NCBI GenBank assembly: GCA_019241525.1
Contig: JAFAWY010000087.1
Location: forward strand, 1 to 61,477
From: Pseudonocardiales bacterium
Lineage (GTDB): Bacteria; Actinomycetota; Actinomycetes; Mycobacteriales; Pseudonocardiaceae
Direction of reading: 5' to 3'
DNA length: 61,477 nt
A program made the translations under genes and the position numbers. The notes beneath the pieces were generated by a model. The model worked only from the letters and a program-made list of their open reading frames with translations, made no database searches and was not told the origin of the DNA. This document shows, piece by piece, positions 1 to 12,467 of the stretch (its first letter is position 1; each line of letters begins with the position of its first letter).

Positions 1-1
1 C

Positions 2-2548
<2,547 letters not shown>

Positions 2549-2588
2549 TGAGTTACGGGGGCAAGCTATAGCTCGCCCCCGTAACTCA
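2549..2588. terminator. Bidirectional hairpin between convergent genes
   Basis: A perfect inverted repeat: a 14-bp arm (TGAGTTACGGGGGC) starts one base after the pepN stop and is mirrored at 2575-2588. The loop itself contains the 10-bp palindrome AGCTATAGCT. The right arm overlaps the stop codon of the opposing gene, so one structure can end both transcripts. There is no T-tract, as is common in actinobacteria. Confidence 0.8.
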
Positions 2589-3122
2589 CGACTCCGTGTG
2601 ATCTGCCAGCATTCGCAGGCCCGAACTCAGGCCGCCCGCGAGGTCCCCGCCCTTGAACGAGGAGATCATGCTTTCCACCGCCAGCTTGCAGCCACGATCG
2701 GGAAGGCGATTCGCGGCCTTGCAACCGGTGACCACCTCAACGACTCGTTGGCCAGGCGAGACGGCCACGAGCACGGCATCTTCTGCCCGCTCCCCCAGCG
2801 AATCGTGCAACTCCTCGGCCCGGGTCCGGGTGTCCGGACCTAGATCGCCGAGGTAAATCCCGAAGTGCAAACGTGCGCTGCGGCTGGCCCAGACCAGCAT
2901 GTCGTCCAGCGTGGCCAGCTGCGAGCGGGTGAAGGGCAGCATGCGCAACACTGGCCGGACTTGCCGGGCGGCAGAGATCCGTCCCGTGCCAACGACTGCC
3001 TCACCGGGCGCCAGCTCCGGCTGGTACCCGTTGTCCTGCTGATGCCCACGCCGCACCGGATCCGCATGGTGATCGTTACCAGTTACCACGGGCACCTCCA
3101 CGGGCTCCACCGGATCCGCCAC
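2586..3122 (-). CDS. DUF5130-family protein, probable CtaJ-like aa3 oxidase-associated subunit
   Basis: A soluble protein of about 178 residues of the actinobacterial family containing Rv2468c. Recognisable parts are the core L-H-F-G-I-Y-L-G-D-L-G and the C-terminal pattern R-V-V-E-V-V-T-G. From memory, the M. smegmatis pair MSMEG_4692/MSMEG_4693 at this place beside pepN encodes CtaJ and CtaI, accessory subunits of the cytochrome bc-aa3 supercomplex; I infer the same role here from position and size. The GTG start at 3122 overlaps the upstream small membrane gene by 47 nt; in-frame GTG codons a few residues later would shorten the overlap. The acidic/His-rich N-terminal 40 residues are poorly conserved. 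Confidence 0.7.
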   Translation of the reverse strand: MADPVEPVEVPVVTGNDHHADPVRRGHQQDNGYQPELAPGEAVVGTGRISAARQVRPVLRMLPFTRSQLATLDDMLVWASRSARLHFGIYLGDLGPDTRTRAEELHDSLGERAEDAVLVAVSPGQRVVEVVTGCKAANRLPDRGCKLAVESMISSFKGGDLAGGLSSGLRMLADHTES

Positions 3123-3318
3123 GGTGGTGCCGGCTGGCCATGCCGTTGCGCCAAGCCTCCGGATGCGCCGTCCACAACACCGGGGGATAACTCCACTTAT
3201 CGCCGGGACGGTAGCGGCGCGGTCGCGCGAACATTGTCCGCAGCGTCAGCAGCCCCAACACAACCATGATGGCCAGCGGCACACCCGCCAGGATCAGGAC
3301 GACTTCCACCGATGTCAC
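3076..3318 (-). CDS. Small single-TM protein, probable CtaI-like oxidase subunit
   Basis: About 80 residues. The chosen GTG at 3318 gives M-T-S-V-E-V-V-L-I-L-A-G-V-P-L and one N-terminal membrane helix (residues 5-27), followed by a basic stretch R-P-R-R-Y-R-P-G-D-K-W and a cytosolic tail. The longer frame to 3384 would run into the amidase gene and adds no conserved sequence. Length and topology fit CtaI, the small aa3 oxidase subunit encoded next to CtaJ in M. smegmatis (remembered as 79 residues). The gene overlaps the downstream DUF5130 gene, implying translational coupling. Function is inferred from context. Confidence 0.6.
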   Translation of the reverse strand: MTSVEVVLILAGVPLAIMVVLGLLTLRTMFARPRRYRPGDKWSYPPVLWTAHPEAWRNGMASRHHRGGSGGARGGARGNW

Positions 3319-3353
3319 GAGATCACGGTAGCTGACCGGCGCCAACCGGTGCC

Positions 3354-4778
3354 TCACCAGGTAGGCGGTCTGCGGTGCACCCACGGGCGAGCACGCTCAA
3401 GCTGCCCAGCCAGCGCAAGCAGCGCGGCTTCTCCGGCAGGCCGGCCTACCAGCTGCACACCTACCGGGAGTCCGTCGTCGGTCCAGTGCATCGGCAGGCA
3501 GATGGCGGGCTGGCCTGTCACGTTGTATAGGGCAGCGTAAGGGATGAAACGTTTTTGCCGTTCAAAATTTTCCGGCGGGGACACCGAAGTGAACCAGCCG
3601 ATTGGCCGGGGAAGCTGGGCCAAAATGGGCGTGACTACCGCATCGAATTCTGCGTGCGCTTTGATAGCGGCCCGGCCCGCGCTTTGGACTTGCCCCATTG
3701 CCTGCAGCAACTCCGGCCCGCTGACCACAGTTCCCTGCGCTCGTAACCACTGGGTGAAGGGCAGCAGCGCACCCTGTGCCCTTTCTGGCACCGGCATCAA
3801 CGTCGCGCCCACCGCCCATAATTTTTCAAATGACGGCAACAATATCTCCTGATTAAAAGGCGTTCTGGTGTCGACCACCTCATGACCCAAATCAGCGAGC
3901 AGGATAGCGGTATCTTCCCAGGCCCGACGGCACTCCGGGACCAGCTCAACACCGGGTAGTGGGGAGTCGGCGTAGCGGCCAATGCGTAGCCTTCCAGGCT
4001 CCACGCGGCAGCGCTCAAGAAAACTTTGTCCCGGCGGTAGCGGCGGTGCAATCACCGGTTCGGCAGGGCACGGTACCGCCATGGCATCAAGCAGCGCGGC
4101 GACGTCTTCGACAGTGCGGCCCAATGGACCTTGCACTGAGAGCAAAGTCACATCGCCTGCCACCGGTCCGCGGGATATGCGCCCACGACTCGGTTTGAGC
4201 CCGACCAAACCGCACGCCGCCGCGGGTCCGCGAATCGAGCCTCCACCGTCGCTAGCTTGCGCAAAAGGCACCAACCCGGCGGCTACCGCGGCGGCGGCCC
4301 CGCCGGAGGAGCCTCCGGCCGATCTGGTGGTGTCCCAGGGCGTTACCGCAGGCGGCAGCTGAGCCGGCTCGGTGTAGCAGGTCAGCCCGAACTCGGGGAT
4401 GCTGGTCTTACCCAGACTGATCATGCCCGCAGCGGCGAGGAAGCCCACGACATCGTCGTCGATACGGGGCACGTACTGGGCGTAGATGGTCGAACCGAAG
4501 GTGGTGCGCACACCGGCGGTCGCGGTGAGATCTTTGATCGCGGTGGGCACTCCCAGCAGCGGAGGTAGCGCGGCCGGATCTGACCGGGTTACCAGTGCAT
4601 CGGCGGCCCGCGCAGCATCAATCGCCCGATCAGCGGTGACCGTCACGAACGCACCCAACTGATCGCTTTTGTCCTGGATCCGCTGCAGATGATGTTCAAC
4701 GAGCTCGCTTGAGCTGACCTCGCGGCGGCGTACCGCTGCGGCCTGCTCCAGGGCGGTCAACTCGTGCAGGTCTGCCAC
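3354..4778 (-). CDS. Amidase signature family amidase
   Basis: A 474-residue amidase of the Ser-cisSer-Lys class, hydrolysing an unknown carboxamide. The catalytic Lys is in A-I-K-D-L, the cis-Ser in S-A-G-G-S-S-G-G, and the nucleophilic Ser in D-G-G-G-S-I-R. The open frame runs upstream to 5030, but those first 84 residues are the antisense-frame shadow of the HNH gene; the GTG at 4778 gives V-A-D-L-H-E-L-T-A-L-E-Q, a normal amidase start. This gene is not part of the mycobacterial order between ctaI and the HNH gene, so it looks inserted. Its 3' end lies 36 bp before the small membrane gene and probably shares its transcript. Confidence 0.92.
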   Translation of the reverse strand: MADLHELTALEQAAAVRRREVSSSELVEHHLQRIQDKSDQLGAFVTVTADRAIDAARAADALVTRSDPAALPPLLGVPTAIKDLTATAGVRTTFGSTIYAQYVPRIDDDVVGFLAAAGMISLGKTSIPEFGLTCYTEPAQLPPAVTPWDTTRSAGGSSGGAAAAVAAGLVPFAQASDGGGSIRGPAAACGLVGLKPSRGRISRGPVAGDVTLLSVQGPLGRTVEDVAALLDAMAVPCPAEPVIAPPLPPGQSFLERCRVEPGRLRIGRYADSPLPGVELVPECRRAWEDTAILLADLGHEVVDTRTPFNQEILLPSFEKLWAVGATLMPVPERAQGALLPFTQWLRAQGTVVSGPELLQAMGQVQSAGRAAIKAHAEFDAVVTPILAQLPRPIGWFTSVSPPENFERQKRFIPYAALYNVTGQPAICLPMHWTDDGLPVGVQLVGRPAGEAALLALAGQLERARPWVHRRPPTW

Positions 4779-4864
4779 GGAATCCAGCCTACGGACGCGA
4801 TCGGGGTCGGTAGCTGTGACAAGCAGCTCGAGCCTGGGTTGGCAGCTCTTGAAGAGCCCCCAAC

Positions 4865-5557
4865 TCAGGCCACCTCGCCGAGGTAGGGCAACCACAGCGG
4901 GTCGGCATCGGGCACCGTGGCCAGCAACCGCCAGTGCTGTCCACGCGGCGCGCGCGGCACCACCCGCAGTTTCCAGCCCAGTTCGCTGAGCAACCGATCG
5001 GCCTTCCGGTGGTTGCACAGGGAGCAGCACGCCACGCAGTTTTCCCAGCAGTGCTCGCCGCCGCGGCTGCGCGGCACTACGTGATCAATCGTCTCCGCGC
5101 GGGCTCCGCAATAACCACAGCGGTAACGATCCCGGTGCATCAACGCCGCTCGGGTCATGGGCACCCGCGCTCGGTAGGGCACCCGTACGAAGGTGACCAG
5201 TTTGATCACCGAGGGAGCCAGGACGCTGGCAGTCGCAGAGTGCAGCACCAGGCCCGCAGCGTCGTCGTGCACGACATCGGCCTTGCCGCACACGACCAGC
5301 ACGACGGCGCGGCGCAACGGCAATGCGGTCAGGGGCTCAAAACTGGCGTTGAGCAGCAATACCCGGCGACGTCCCCAAGCAGGCGGGCCGGTGGCCGGAG
5401 GTGTGGTGGTTTTCTCGAGAAGCCCGGTTGAGGTTCCGGAGCGCGAGGCGATCTGCTGGTCCGCCCCCGCTGGGTGACCCTCCGGGCTGGGTTGTCGGTC
5501 GTGCACGCGACCACCTCCGCCAGTTCGCGGGACTAGTCCACCATAGAAGGCCGTCAT
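4865..5557 (-). CDS. HNH endonuclease domain protein (Rv2469c-like)
   Basis: About 230 residues. The first 60 are proline- and charge-rich and probably disordered. The conserved part starts at R-R-V-L-L-L-N-A-S-F-E-P-L, typical of this actinobacterial HNH family, and carries C-G-Y-C-G and C-S-L-C-N zinc knuckles flanking I-D-H-V-V-P-R-S-R-G-G with a later N and H. These are the HNH metal and catalytic residues. The family is widely conserved and chromosomal rather than phage-linked; its substrate is not known. It is divergent from mscS, with about 120 bp between the starts. ATG 5557 is used; a GTG at V18 is an alternative. Confidence 0.9.
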   Translation of the reverse strand: MTAFYGGLVPRTGGGGRVHDRQPSPEGHPAGADQQIASRSGTSTGLLEKTTTPPATGPPAWGRRRVLLLNASFEPLTALPLRRAVVLVVCGKADVVHDDAAGLVLHSATASVLAPSVIKLVTFVRVPYRARVPMTRAALMHRDRYRCGYCGARAETIDHVVPRSRGGEHCWENCVACCSLCNHRKADRLLSELGWKLRVVPRAPRGQHWRLLATVPDADPLWLPYLGEVA

Positions 5558-5678
5558 GACGCACCTATGAGATAGCGCCGCGTGTCGGTGATAACAGCAT
5601 CGGCTGGGCGCTTTGCCGGCCGAGCCGGCAATCAGACCAGAGATACAGTCCGGGCAGATGACCGGAGGTACCTATCAG

Positions 5679-6677
5679 ATGATTGGCCAACTGGTGGCGC
5701 AGCCAGACTGCTCCCGCGATGAGGGCTCGTGGTGCGCGCGCATCTACCAGCTCACGCACAACGATCTGGTATCGCGCTACGCCGACACCGTGGTGGGCGC
5801 TGGACTGCACATCATGTTGATCATCTTGCTGGCCGCGCTGATCCGTTGGATGGCGCACCGGATGATCAACAGGTTGAGCGAGGTGACCGCGGAGGGACCG
5901 CCGCCCGGATTGCTGCGCCCGCTGCGTGAGCGGGCACCGGAGTCCTGGCGCAGTACAGGGCTGCTGTCCAAACGCCGATCGCAACGCGCCCGCACGATCG
6001 GCTCAGTGCTGCGCTCGGGTACGACCTTCGTGGTCTACGGCGTCGCATTCACGCTGGTGTTGGGCGAGCTGGGGATCAACCTCGGACCGATTATTGCCTC
6101 GGCCGGCATCTTGGGCATCGCCCTGGGCTTCGGCGCCCAGAATCTGGTCAAGGATTTCCTATCCGGGATGTTCATGCTGGTTGAGGATCAGTACGGGGTC
6201 GGCGACGTGGTCGATCTTGGCTCAGCCACTGGCAAGGTGGAAGCAGTCGGCCTGCGAGTGACCACTCTGCGGGATACCAAAGGCACCGTCTGGTATGTCC
6301 GCAATGGCGAGGTACAGCGGGTTGGTAACTCCAGCCAGGACTATTCCGTGGCCGTGGTCGACCTGCCTATCGGGCATGACGCGGACATCCCGGCATCCAC
6401 TGAACTCGCCAGCCGCATCGCCACGGAACTCACCGCCGATGGCAGCTCGCTAGCCGATGAGGTGCTGGAACCGCCGGAGGTGCTCGGCATTGAGTCGATC
6501 AGTTCAGACGGTGTGACGCTGCGGCTCACAGCCAAAGTGCAGGCTGGACGCCAGTGGGTGGTCCAGCGGGCCCTGCTAGCGGGTCTCAAAGAAGCTTTTG
6601 CCGATGCTGGGATCCCGCCGCCTTCGCCAACTGGTCACACGCCGTCGCCCGCTGGTCAGACTGTTCCGCCGTCGTGA
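5679..6677 (+). CDS. MscS-family mechanosensitive ion channel
   Basis: A 332-residue small-conductance mechanosensitive channel that releases solutes on hypo-osmotic shock. ATG 5679 is chosen because GGAGG at 5664-5668 lies 10 nt upstream; upstream TTG/ATG codons lack a ribosome site. There are three membrane helices (roughly residues 35-58, 118-140, 145-165); the pore-lining helix contains [15 protein letters not shown], followed by the beta domain motif [14 protein letters not shown]. The C-terminus is a Pro-rich tail with a tandem 7-residue repeat (P-S-P-T-G-H-T / P-S-P-A-G-Q-T, 6621-6662). The stop overlaps an ATG in the globin frame. Confidence 0.93.
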   Translation: MIGQLVAQPDCSRDEGSWCARIYQLTHNDLVSRYADTVVGAGLHIMLIILLAALIRWMAHRMINRLSEVTAEGPPPGLLRPLRERAPESWRSTGLLSKRRSQRARTIGSVLRSGTTFVVYGVAFTLVLGELGINLGPIIASAGILGIALGFGAQNLVKDFLSGMFMLVEDQYGVGDVVDLGSATGKVEAVGLRVTTLRDTKGTVWYVRNGEVQRVGNSSQDYSVAVVDLPIGHDADIPASTELASRIATELTADGSSLADEVLEPPEVLGIESISSDGVTLRLTAKVQAGRQWVVQRALLAGLKEAFADAGIPPPSPTGHTPSPAGQTVPPS

Positions 6678-6718
6678 TGTCTGCTCCACAAGTGGGTTGC
6701 ACAAGGCAGGATGAAGAG

Positions 6719-7102
6719 GTGGCTGCACCAGAGACCTTTTACCAAGCCGTCGGCGGTGAGCCGACGTTTCGCCGGATCGTCGGGCGTTTCTACGAGTTGG
6801 TGGCGAAGGACGAGGTTTTACGCCCGCTCTACCCTGAGGAGGATTTAGGTCCTGCTGAGGAGCGGCTGCGGTTGTTCCTCATGCAGTACTGGGGCGGCCC
6901 GCACACTTATTCCGAGACGCGGGGGCACCCACGCCTGCGGATGCGGCACGCTCCGTTCCGGATTGGGCCTACCGAGCGCGATGCCTGGTTGCGATGCATG
7001 CGCACCGCAGTGGACGAAGCCGAGATCGATGAGGAGTACCGCGCGGTGCTCTGGAATTACCTGGAGATGGCCGCGAATAGCCTGCTGAACTCCCTGGTCT
7101 GA
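6719..7102 (+). CDS. glbO: Truncated hemoglobin, group II (trHbO)
   Basis: A 2/2 hemoglobin of 127 residues from GTG 6719, the family length, with AGGA at 6708-6711 as ribosome site. An ATG at 6677 overlapping the mscS stop would add 14 residues. Key heme-pocket residues of M. tuberculosis GlbO are present: TyrB10 in F-Y-E-L-V, TyrCD1 in L-Y-P-E-E-D-L, proximal His in R-M-R-H-A-P-F, and TrpG8 in E-R-D-A-W-L-R-C-M. The family binds O2 and NO and has been linked to respiration and nitrosative/oxidative stress. It sits between mscS and an aglA scar; in M. tuberculosis aglA follows glbO directly. Confidence 0.95.
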   Translation: MAAPETFYQAVGGEPTFRRIVGRFYELVAKDEVLRPLYPEEDLGPAEERLRLFLMQYWGGPHTYSETRGHPRLRMRHAPFRIGPTERDAWLRCMRTAVDEAEIDEEYRAVLWNYLEMAANSLLNSLV

Positions 7103-7221
7103 CCATCGACGACCGTCGCACTGTCCTGGAGAGCCCGGCTTCGGCACTGTCGCTGTACCGGCAGGCGTTGAAACTCCAAAAAAGTAAGTCTGATCAGGTA
7201 CTGGGCATGTGCTTAATCTGA
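7102..7221 (+). pseudogene. Scar of alpha-glucosidase gene (aglA-like 3' fragment)
   Basis: Overlapping the glbO stop, a frame of 39 codons reads [20 protein letters not shown] followed by Q-A-L-K-L-Q, then a stop at 7219-7221. The segment S-P-A-S-A-L-S-L-Y-R-Q-A-L-K-L resembles the late part of GH13 alpha-glucosidases, where a D-P-x-S-x-L-x-L-Y-R-x-A-L-x-L helix occurs. In M. tuberculosis aglA (Rv2471) lies exactly here. No start codon or ribosome site is seen. I read it as the residue of a deleted aglA; the match is short, so confidence is moderate. Confidence 0.42.
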
Positions 7222-7245
7222 GCCCGTTTGGCCTGAGTGAAGCGG

Positions 7246-7881
7246 TCAGACGAGCAGCGGCAACACGGTCCGCCGGCGTCGCAAGACGGCGCCGTAGCGG
7301 GCATCCAGCCGGAGCCAGGAGTCGGTGGCCCATACCCGGACGGTCTCCGCCGCAGTTTTGCCCACGAACCCCATACCGGACAAGGCGAACAGGCAGCGCA
7401 GAGGCACTCCGATGTCCAACCCGGCTCCGCTGACAGTGATCACTTTCTGGTCCAGCAGGTCTGCGGGCCGGCCGCCGTGTCGACCGGCGCTGGCCCTCAC
7501 CACCGCAGCGCCCTGGTCGGCGAGGTCGGCCAACACCTCGGCTGGCACCTGATCCACTGCACGCCATCCCCGTTCGGGCGGCAGCGCGCAACGCCACAGC
7601 GCATCTTGCACCTGGCCGGGATCGACCACCGGCTCATCGACCACGGCCATTGCGGCAAGGAGGTCTGAAGCCTTGATGGTGAGATCACTGGGATCTACTC
7701 CACCACACACTGAACGCGTCACCAGCGCATCGAACGGGGTGGCCACCCAAGCGTGCAGCCGGCTATCCGCGGTTCGTAACCGTACGAGTGCCTCGCTATC
7801 GAGCCGGACCGCACGGGCCACGAACACGCCGAGATCAGCCCGCTCGACGGGATCGGGAATGTACAGCTGCGCCATCGTCAC
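7246..7881 (-). CDS. Conserved actinobacterial protein (Rv2474c-like)
   Basis: A 211-residue soluble protein without a recognised catalytic motif. It resembles mycobacterial Rv2474c in length, composition and place. The C-terminal half contains L-F-A-L-S-G-M-G-F-V-G, a hydrophobic turn, and ends in a basic cluster R-R-R-R-T-V-L-P. Its start ATG overlaps the stop of the upstream thioesterase gene by 4 nt (ATGA at 7878-7881), so the two are translated as a coupled pair. Function is unknown; partnership with the hotdog thioesterase is the best clue. Confidence 0.85.
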   Translation of the reverse strand: MTMAQLYIPDPVERADLGVFVARAVRLDSEALVRLRTADSRLHAWVATPFDALVTRSVCGGVDPSDLTIKASDLLAAMAVVDEPVVDPGQVQDALWRCALPPERGWRAVDQVPAEVLADLADQGAAVVRASAGRHGGRPADLLDQKVITVSGAGLDIGVPLRCLFALSGMGFVGKTAAETVRVWATDSWLRLDARYGAVLRRRRTVLPLLV

Positions 7882-8288
7882 TCGCCGTCTTGAAAGTCGG
7901 CCAAAAATTCACGTTCGGCAGGCGACAGCCGGCGCGGTCGCGCCGCCGTAGTGTCGTAGGGGGCCAGTTGGGTGCGCGCGGTGACCGCATACCCATCGGA
8001 GCCCGCAACGGCATAGTCCAAGACAAACGAGGCAGCGCGCAGCTCGCTGACCCACAGCTGCACCCGCACTGGGCTGGCCGAATACACCAACGGCTGCCGG
8101 TAATGGACCGTGAGTTCCACAACGACCACCCCCGAAGCCAACGTATGCGCACCGCGTATTGCGCCTTCACCGAAGAGCAGAGCAGTGCGCGCTTCCTCTA
8201 AAAGCGTGACGACGCAGGCATTATTGACATGTCCGTAAACATCCATGTCCGACCAACGCACTGCCACGTCGGTGGTGAATACCGCCAA
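7878..8288 (-). CDS. Hotdog-fold acyl-CoA thioesterase (Rv2475c-like)
   Basis: 136 residues of the 4-hydroxybenzoyl-CoA thioesterase/YbgC type. The N-terminal signature R-W-S-D-M-D-V-Y-G-H-V-N-N is complete, including the catalytic Asp of the D-x-D-x-x-G-H-V-N-N motif. Later strands T-V-H-Y-R-Q-P and F-V-L-D-Y-A-V follow the hotdog pattern. It likely hydrolyses a short or aromatic acyl-CoA; the exact substrate cannot be read from sequence. It is translationally coupled to the downstream Rv2474c-like gene by ATGA and lies 58 bp downstream of the TPR gene. Confidence 0.9.
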   Translation of the reverse strand: MAVFTTDVAVRWSDMDVYGHVNNACVVTLLEEARTALLFGEGAIRGAHTLASGVVVVELTVHYRQPLVYSASPVRVQLWVSELRAASFVLDYAVAGSDGYAVTARTQLAPYDTTAARPRRLSPAEREFLADFQDGE

Positions 8289-8346
8289 CTAACTGCTCCC
8301 AGTCGGCCACCCGCGTATCAGTAGCCCAATCGGACCGCAGCCAGCA

Positions 8347-10707
8347 CTAATCGCCCGCGGCGGACCGATGACCCCTGTCCGGCGGAGCCCATCGGGGACC
8401 CCTCTCGGGGGGAGCCCATCGCGGTTCCGCAGTGAGATCTGGTAGTCGCAGTAACGGATTGGTGATCGCTTCGGAGGATTCTGTTTGGTTTCCTTGCGCA
8501 GGACTTGTGTCCGGCGCCAAGGCAAGACCGGTTGCCCAACGTGTGCTTCCTGCACCGTAGCTAGGCAAGTCTCGGCTGGTTTCCTCAGCTGCGCTGGCAC
8601 CGTCAGTAGGCCCAGTTCCGGTAGCACGGGTGTCAGCGTGGACTTCGCGGCTTTCCTGGTAGGCGGCGAGCGCCTCGGCGAGCAGATCACCTAGGCCCAT
8701 CTGCTGGGTTTCGCGCGGCTCGGCCGGCGCTTCTTCCACCGTCTCCCATTCCAGCGCTCGTGGTGTTGGGGCTGGTGGCGGTCCGAGCGCCGAGAATTCT
8801 CGGCGGGTCACCGGAAGGCTGTCAGTGTCCTCTGCGAAGGTGTCCTGTCCGGTGGACCGGCCAGTGGCATTTTCCTGAGGGGCCTCCGCCGAGTCCACCG
8901 CTGCCGAGTCCGCTGGCGGCGTCATCAGCACGGGGTAGGTCGGCGTTGGCGCTGATGACCCATCATCGCTGTTTGCGGCGTGGCGATAGGCCGCATTGTC
9001 CTGCTTGGAACCCGTGGCCGGTAGCTTAGACGCCTCGACAACGTCACATTGCTCTCCACGATCCTCAGCGGTTTCCTCGGCGCGCCGCCGACCCGAGCGC
9101 CCCGCGGACAAAGCTGATGGCGGAAGCAGGTCCCTTACCGACAACACGGTCCCGGCGGTACCTCGGCGGTGCCGCGCTCTGGATTGCCATGGATCAAGCC
9201 TGCCGGGCGACTCATCCGTCGCCGCAGTGGTCTTTTTGCTCCATAGCTCGGCTGCGGTCACGTCGGGAGCCACCAGGGAGATGTCCGCTGCGGTGGACAC
9301 CGGCAGCTCAGCGGCGTGCACGACAGCGTCTTGTTTCTTAGCCACGCTGTCGGCAACGTCCGCCCCAGCAACCTGCTCTGTGGGAACTGCTGTGTGCACG
9401 TCGTCCGGCTCGACGTCTGCCGGACCGAGCTGTGCTTGCCCGTCGTTGGCTTCGGCGACCTGGAGCGCCAGTGACTCGACGATGATGTCGACAGGTATCG
9501 GTCCGGTGTCCGCGTCGAGTCCGCCGCTGCCCGTTCCCGCATTGCCTAGCAGCTCGACGACCTCTCCGAGCAGGCGCGCTTCCTCGTGGCGGGCGGTTCC
9601 GAAATGGTCCCGCAGGATGGCGCACGCGTTGTTCACATCCTGCCGGTGACGAAGTTCAGCGGCACGAGCCGCACGCGTGCAATGTAGGGCGTCGGCGAAC
9701 TCATCGCGAGCTTCATGCACGTGAGACAGGCCCTCGAGGCATTCGGCGAGGACCGCGTCAAGTCCGTAGCGTTGCGCGCCTTCCACTGCGTCGGCAAGCA
9801 GCGTCAGTGCTGGTTCGTGGCGGCCCTCGGCCAGATGTACCTGGGTGGCAAGGGCTAGCCGCAGCCTGCCGACCGCGGCAGCGGCGGCGGCCCGCACCGT
9901 ACGGCGCAGCAGCGGTCGCACCTCCTGCAGCGCGGTCTCACCGGCGCCGCGAACAAGCAGGCTGAGCGTCAGCTCAAGCATCAGGCGGGCGCTCACCTCG
10001 CCGCTATCGTGATCAGGGTCGGCTAGTCCAGCCAGCAGCTCGCGCCCCTCCCGCGCCTTCGCCTCGGCGGCCGCAGGCTCGCCCTGGCGACGGTGATGAG
10101 CCGCGTGAGTCGCCCGGACCGCTGCCCGCAACAACAGCGCAGTGTCGTGGTCAAGACTCGGATCCTCGCGATACAGCTCGTCGGCTTCCTCAAGCGCCAA
10201 TGTCACGAGGTTGTCATCGCCGAGCGCGGCGGCTGCCTCAGCGACAGCCACGAGTGCCTCACCTCTGAGCACCGGAGCAACATCATCCCCAGCCGCTAGT
10301 ACCGCGTGCACCGCGCCGAGTGCGATAGCGGGCTCGCCCAGCGCAGCCGCGCAATGCGCGAGTTCAACTTGCAGTTCATGCCCTAGCCCTTGAGCGATGG
10401 CACTGTCCCGGATCGCCGGAAGGAGGCGATGCGCCGCTTCCCCATACCGTCCAAGCCGATTGAGTGCAAATACTGCGATGTGATCTCCGCGGAGCACAGC
10501 CATCGTGTCGTCCTGCGCAGCGGTCACCGCCCGATCTGCCAGCAAGAGCGCTAGCTCGGGCGCTCGCCAACGCAGCAGCAACGCCGATTCCACTAGCGAT
10601 GCGGCCTCACCCCCATTAGGGCCTCCAGTGGGCGCCATGCCAGCCCGAACCTCGTGCGCCGTGCTACTCACCTCCCACCCCCATCGCAGGTGCCGATCAT
10701 CGACCAT
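8347..10707 (-). CDS. Large TPR-rich protein with disordered C-terminal half
   Basis: 786 residues. The first 380 are Ala/Leu-rich helical pairs with TPR character (for example L-A-L-L-L-A-D-R-A and A-L-H-C-T-R-A-A-R-A-A-E-L). From about 390 the sequence becomes low complexity, acidic, Ser/Thr/Pro-rich and probably unstructured. A short predicted helix, M-G-L-G-D-L-L-A-E-A-L-A-A-Y, lies near 670. The extreme C-terminus has two copies of P-R-W-A-P-P-[ED]-R-G. No enzymatic motif or signal peptide is seen. Similar proteins occur beside the ABC-F gene in Pseudonocardiaceae (recollection); M. tuberculosis has gdh here instead. The start is uncertain: ATG 10707, GTG 10671 or ATG at residue 24. Confidence 0.8.
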   Translation of the reverse strand: MVDDRHLRWGWEVSSTAHEVRAGMAPTGGPNGGEAASLVESALLLRWRAPELALLLADRAVTAAQDDTMAVLRGDHIAVFALNRLGRYGEAAHRLLPAIRDSAIAQGLGHELQVELAHCAAALGEPAIALGAVHAVLAAGDDVAPVLRGEALVAVAEAAAALGDDNLVTLALEEADELYREDPSLDHDTALLLRAAVRATHAAHHRRQGEPAAAEAKAREGRELLAGLADPDHDSGEVSARLMLELTLSLLVRGAGETALQEVRPLLRRTVRAAAAAAVGRLRLALATQVHLAEGRHEPALTLLADAVEGAQRYGLDAVLAECLEGLSHVHEARDEFADALHCTRAARAAELRHRQDVNNACAILRDHFGTARHEEARLLGEVVELLGNAGTGSGGLDADTGPIPVDIIVESLALQVAEANDGQAQLGPADVEPDDVHTAVPTEQVAGADVADSVAKKQDAVVHAAELPVSTAADISLVAPDVTAAELWSKKTTAATDESPGRLDPWQSRARHRRGTAGTVLSVRDLLPPSALSAGRSGRRRAEETAEDRGEQCDVVEASKLPATGSKQDNAAYRHAANSDDGSSAPTPTYPVLMTPPADSAAVDSAEAPQENATGRSTGQDTFAEDTDSLPVTRREFSALGPPPAPTPRALEWETVEEAPAEPRETQQMGLGDLLAEALAAYQESREVHADTRATGTGPTDGASAAEETSRDLPSYGAGSTRWATGLALAPDTSPAQGNQTESSEAITNPLLRLPDLTAEPRWAPPERGPRWAPPDRGHRSAAGD
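8371..8424 (-). repeat. 27-nt tandem duplication at the 3' end of the TPR gene
   Basis: Two adjacent 27-nt units encode P-R-W-A-P-P-E-R-G and P-R-W-A-P-P-D-R-G, seven codons before the stop. The period is a multiple of three, so the frame is kept. Confidence 0.85.
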
Positions 10708-10717
10708 CCCATGCGGG

Positions 10718-12394
<1,677 letters not shown>

Positions 12395-12467
12395 GGGCGC
12401 GATCGTAGAGGGGGGCGCCGGGGCAGGGCAGCGCGGCCGACCGCCGCTCCGCCCTGGCGCTGACCGC

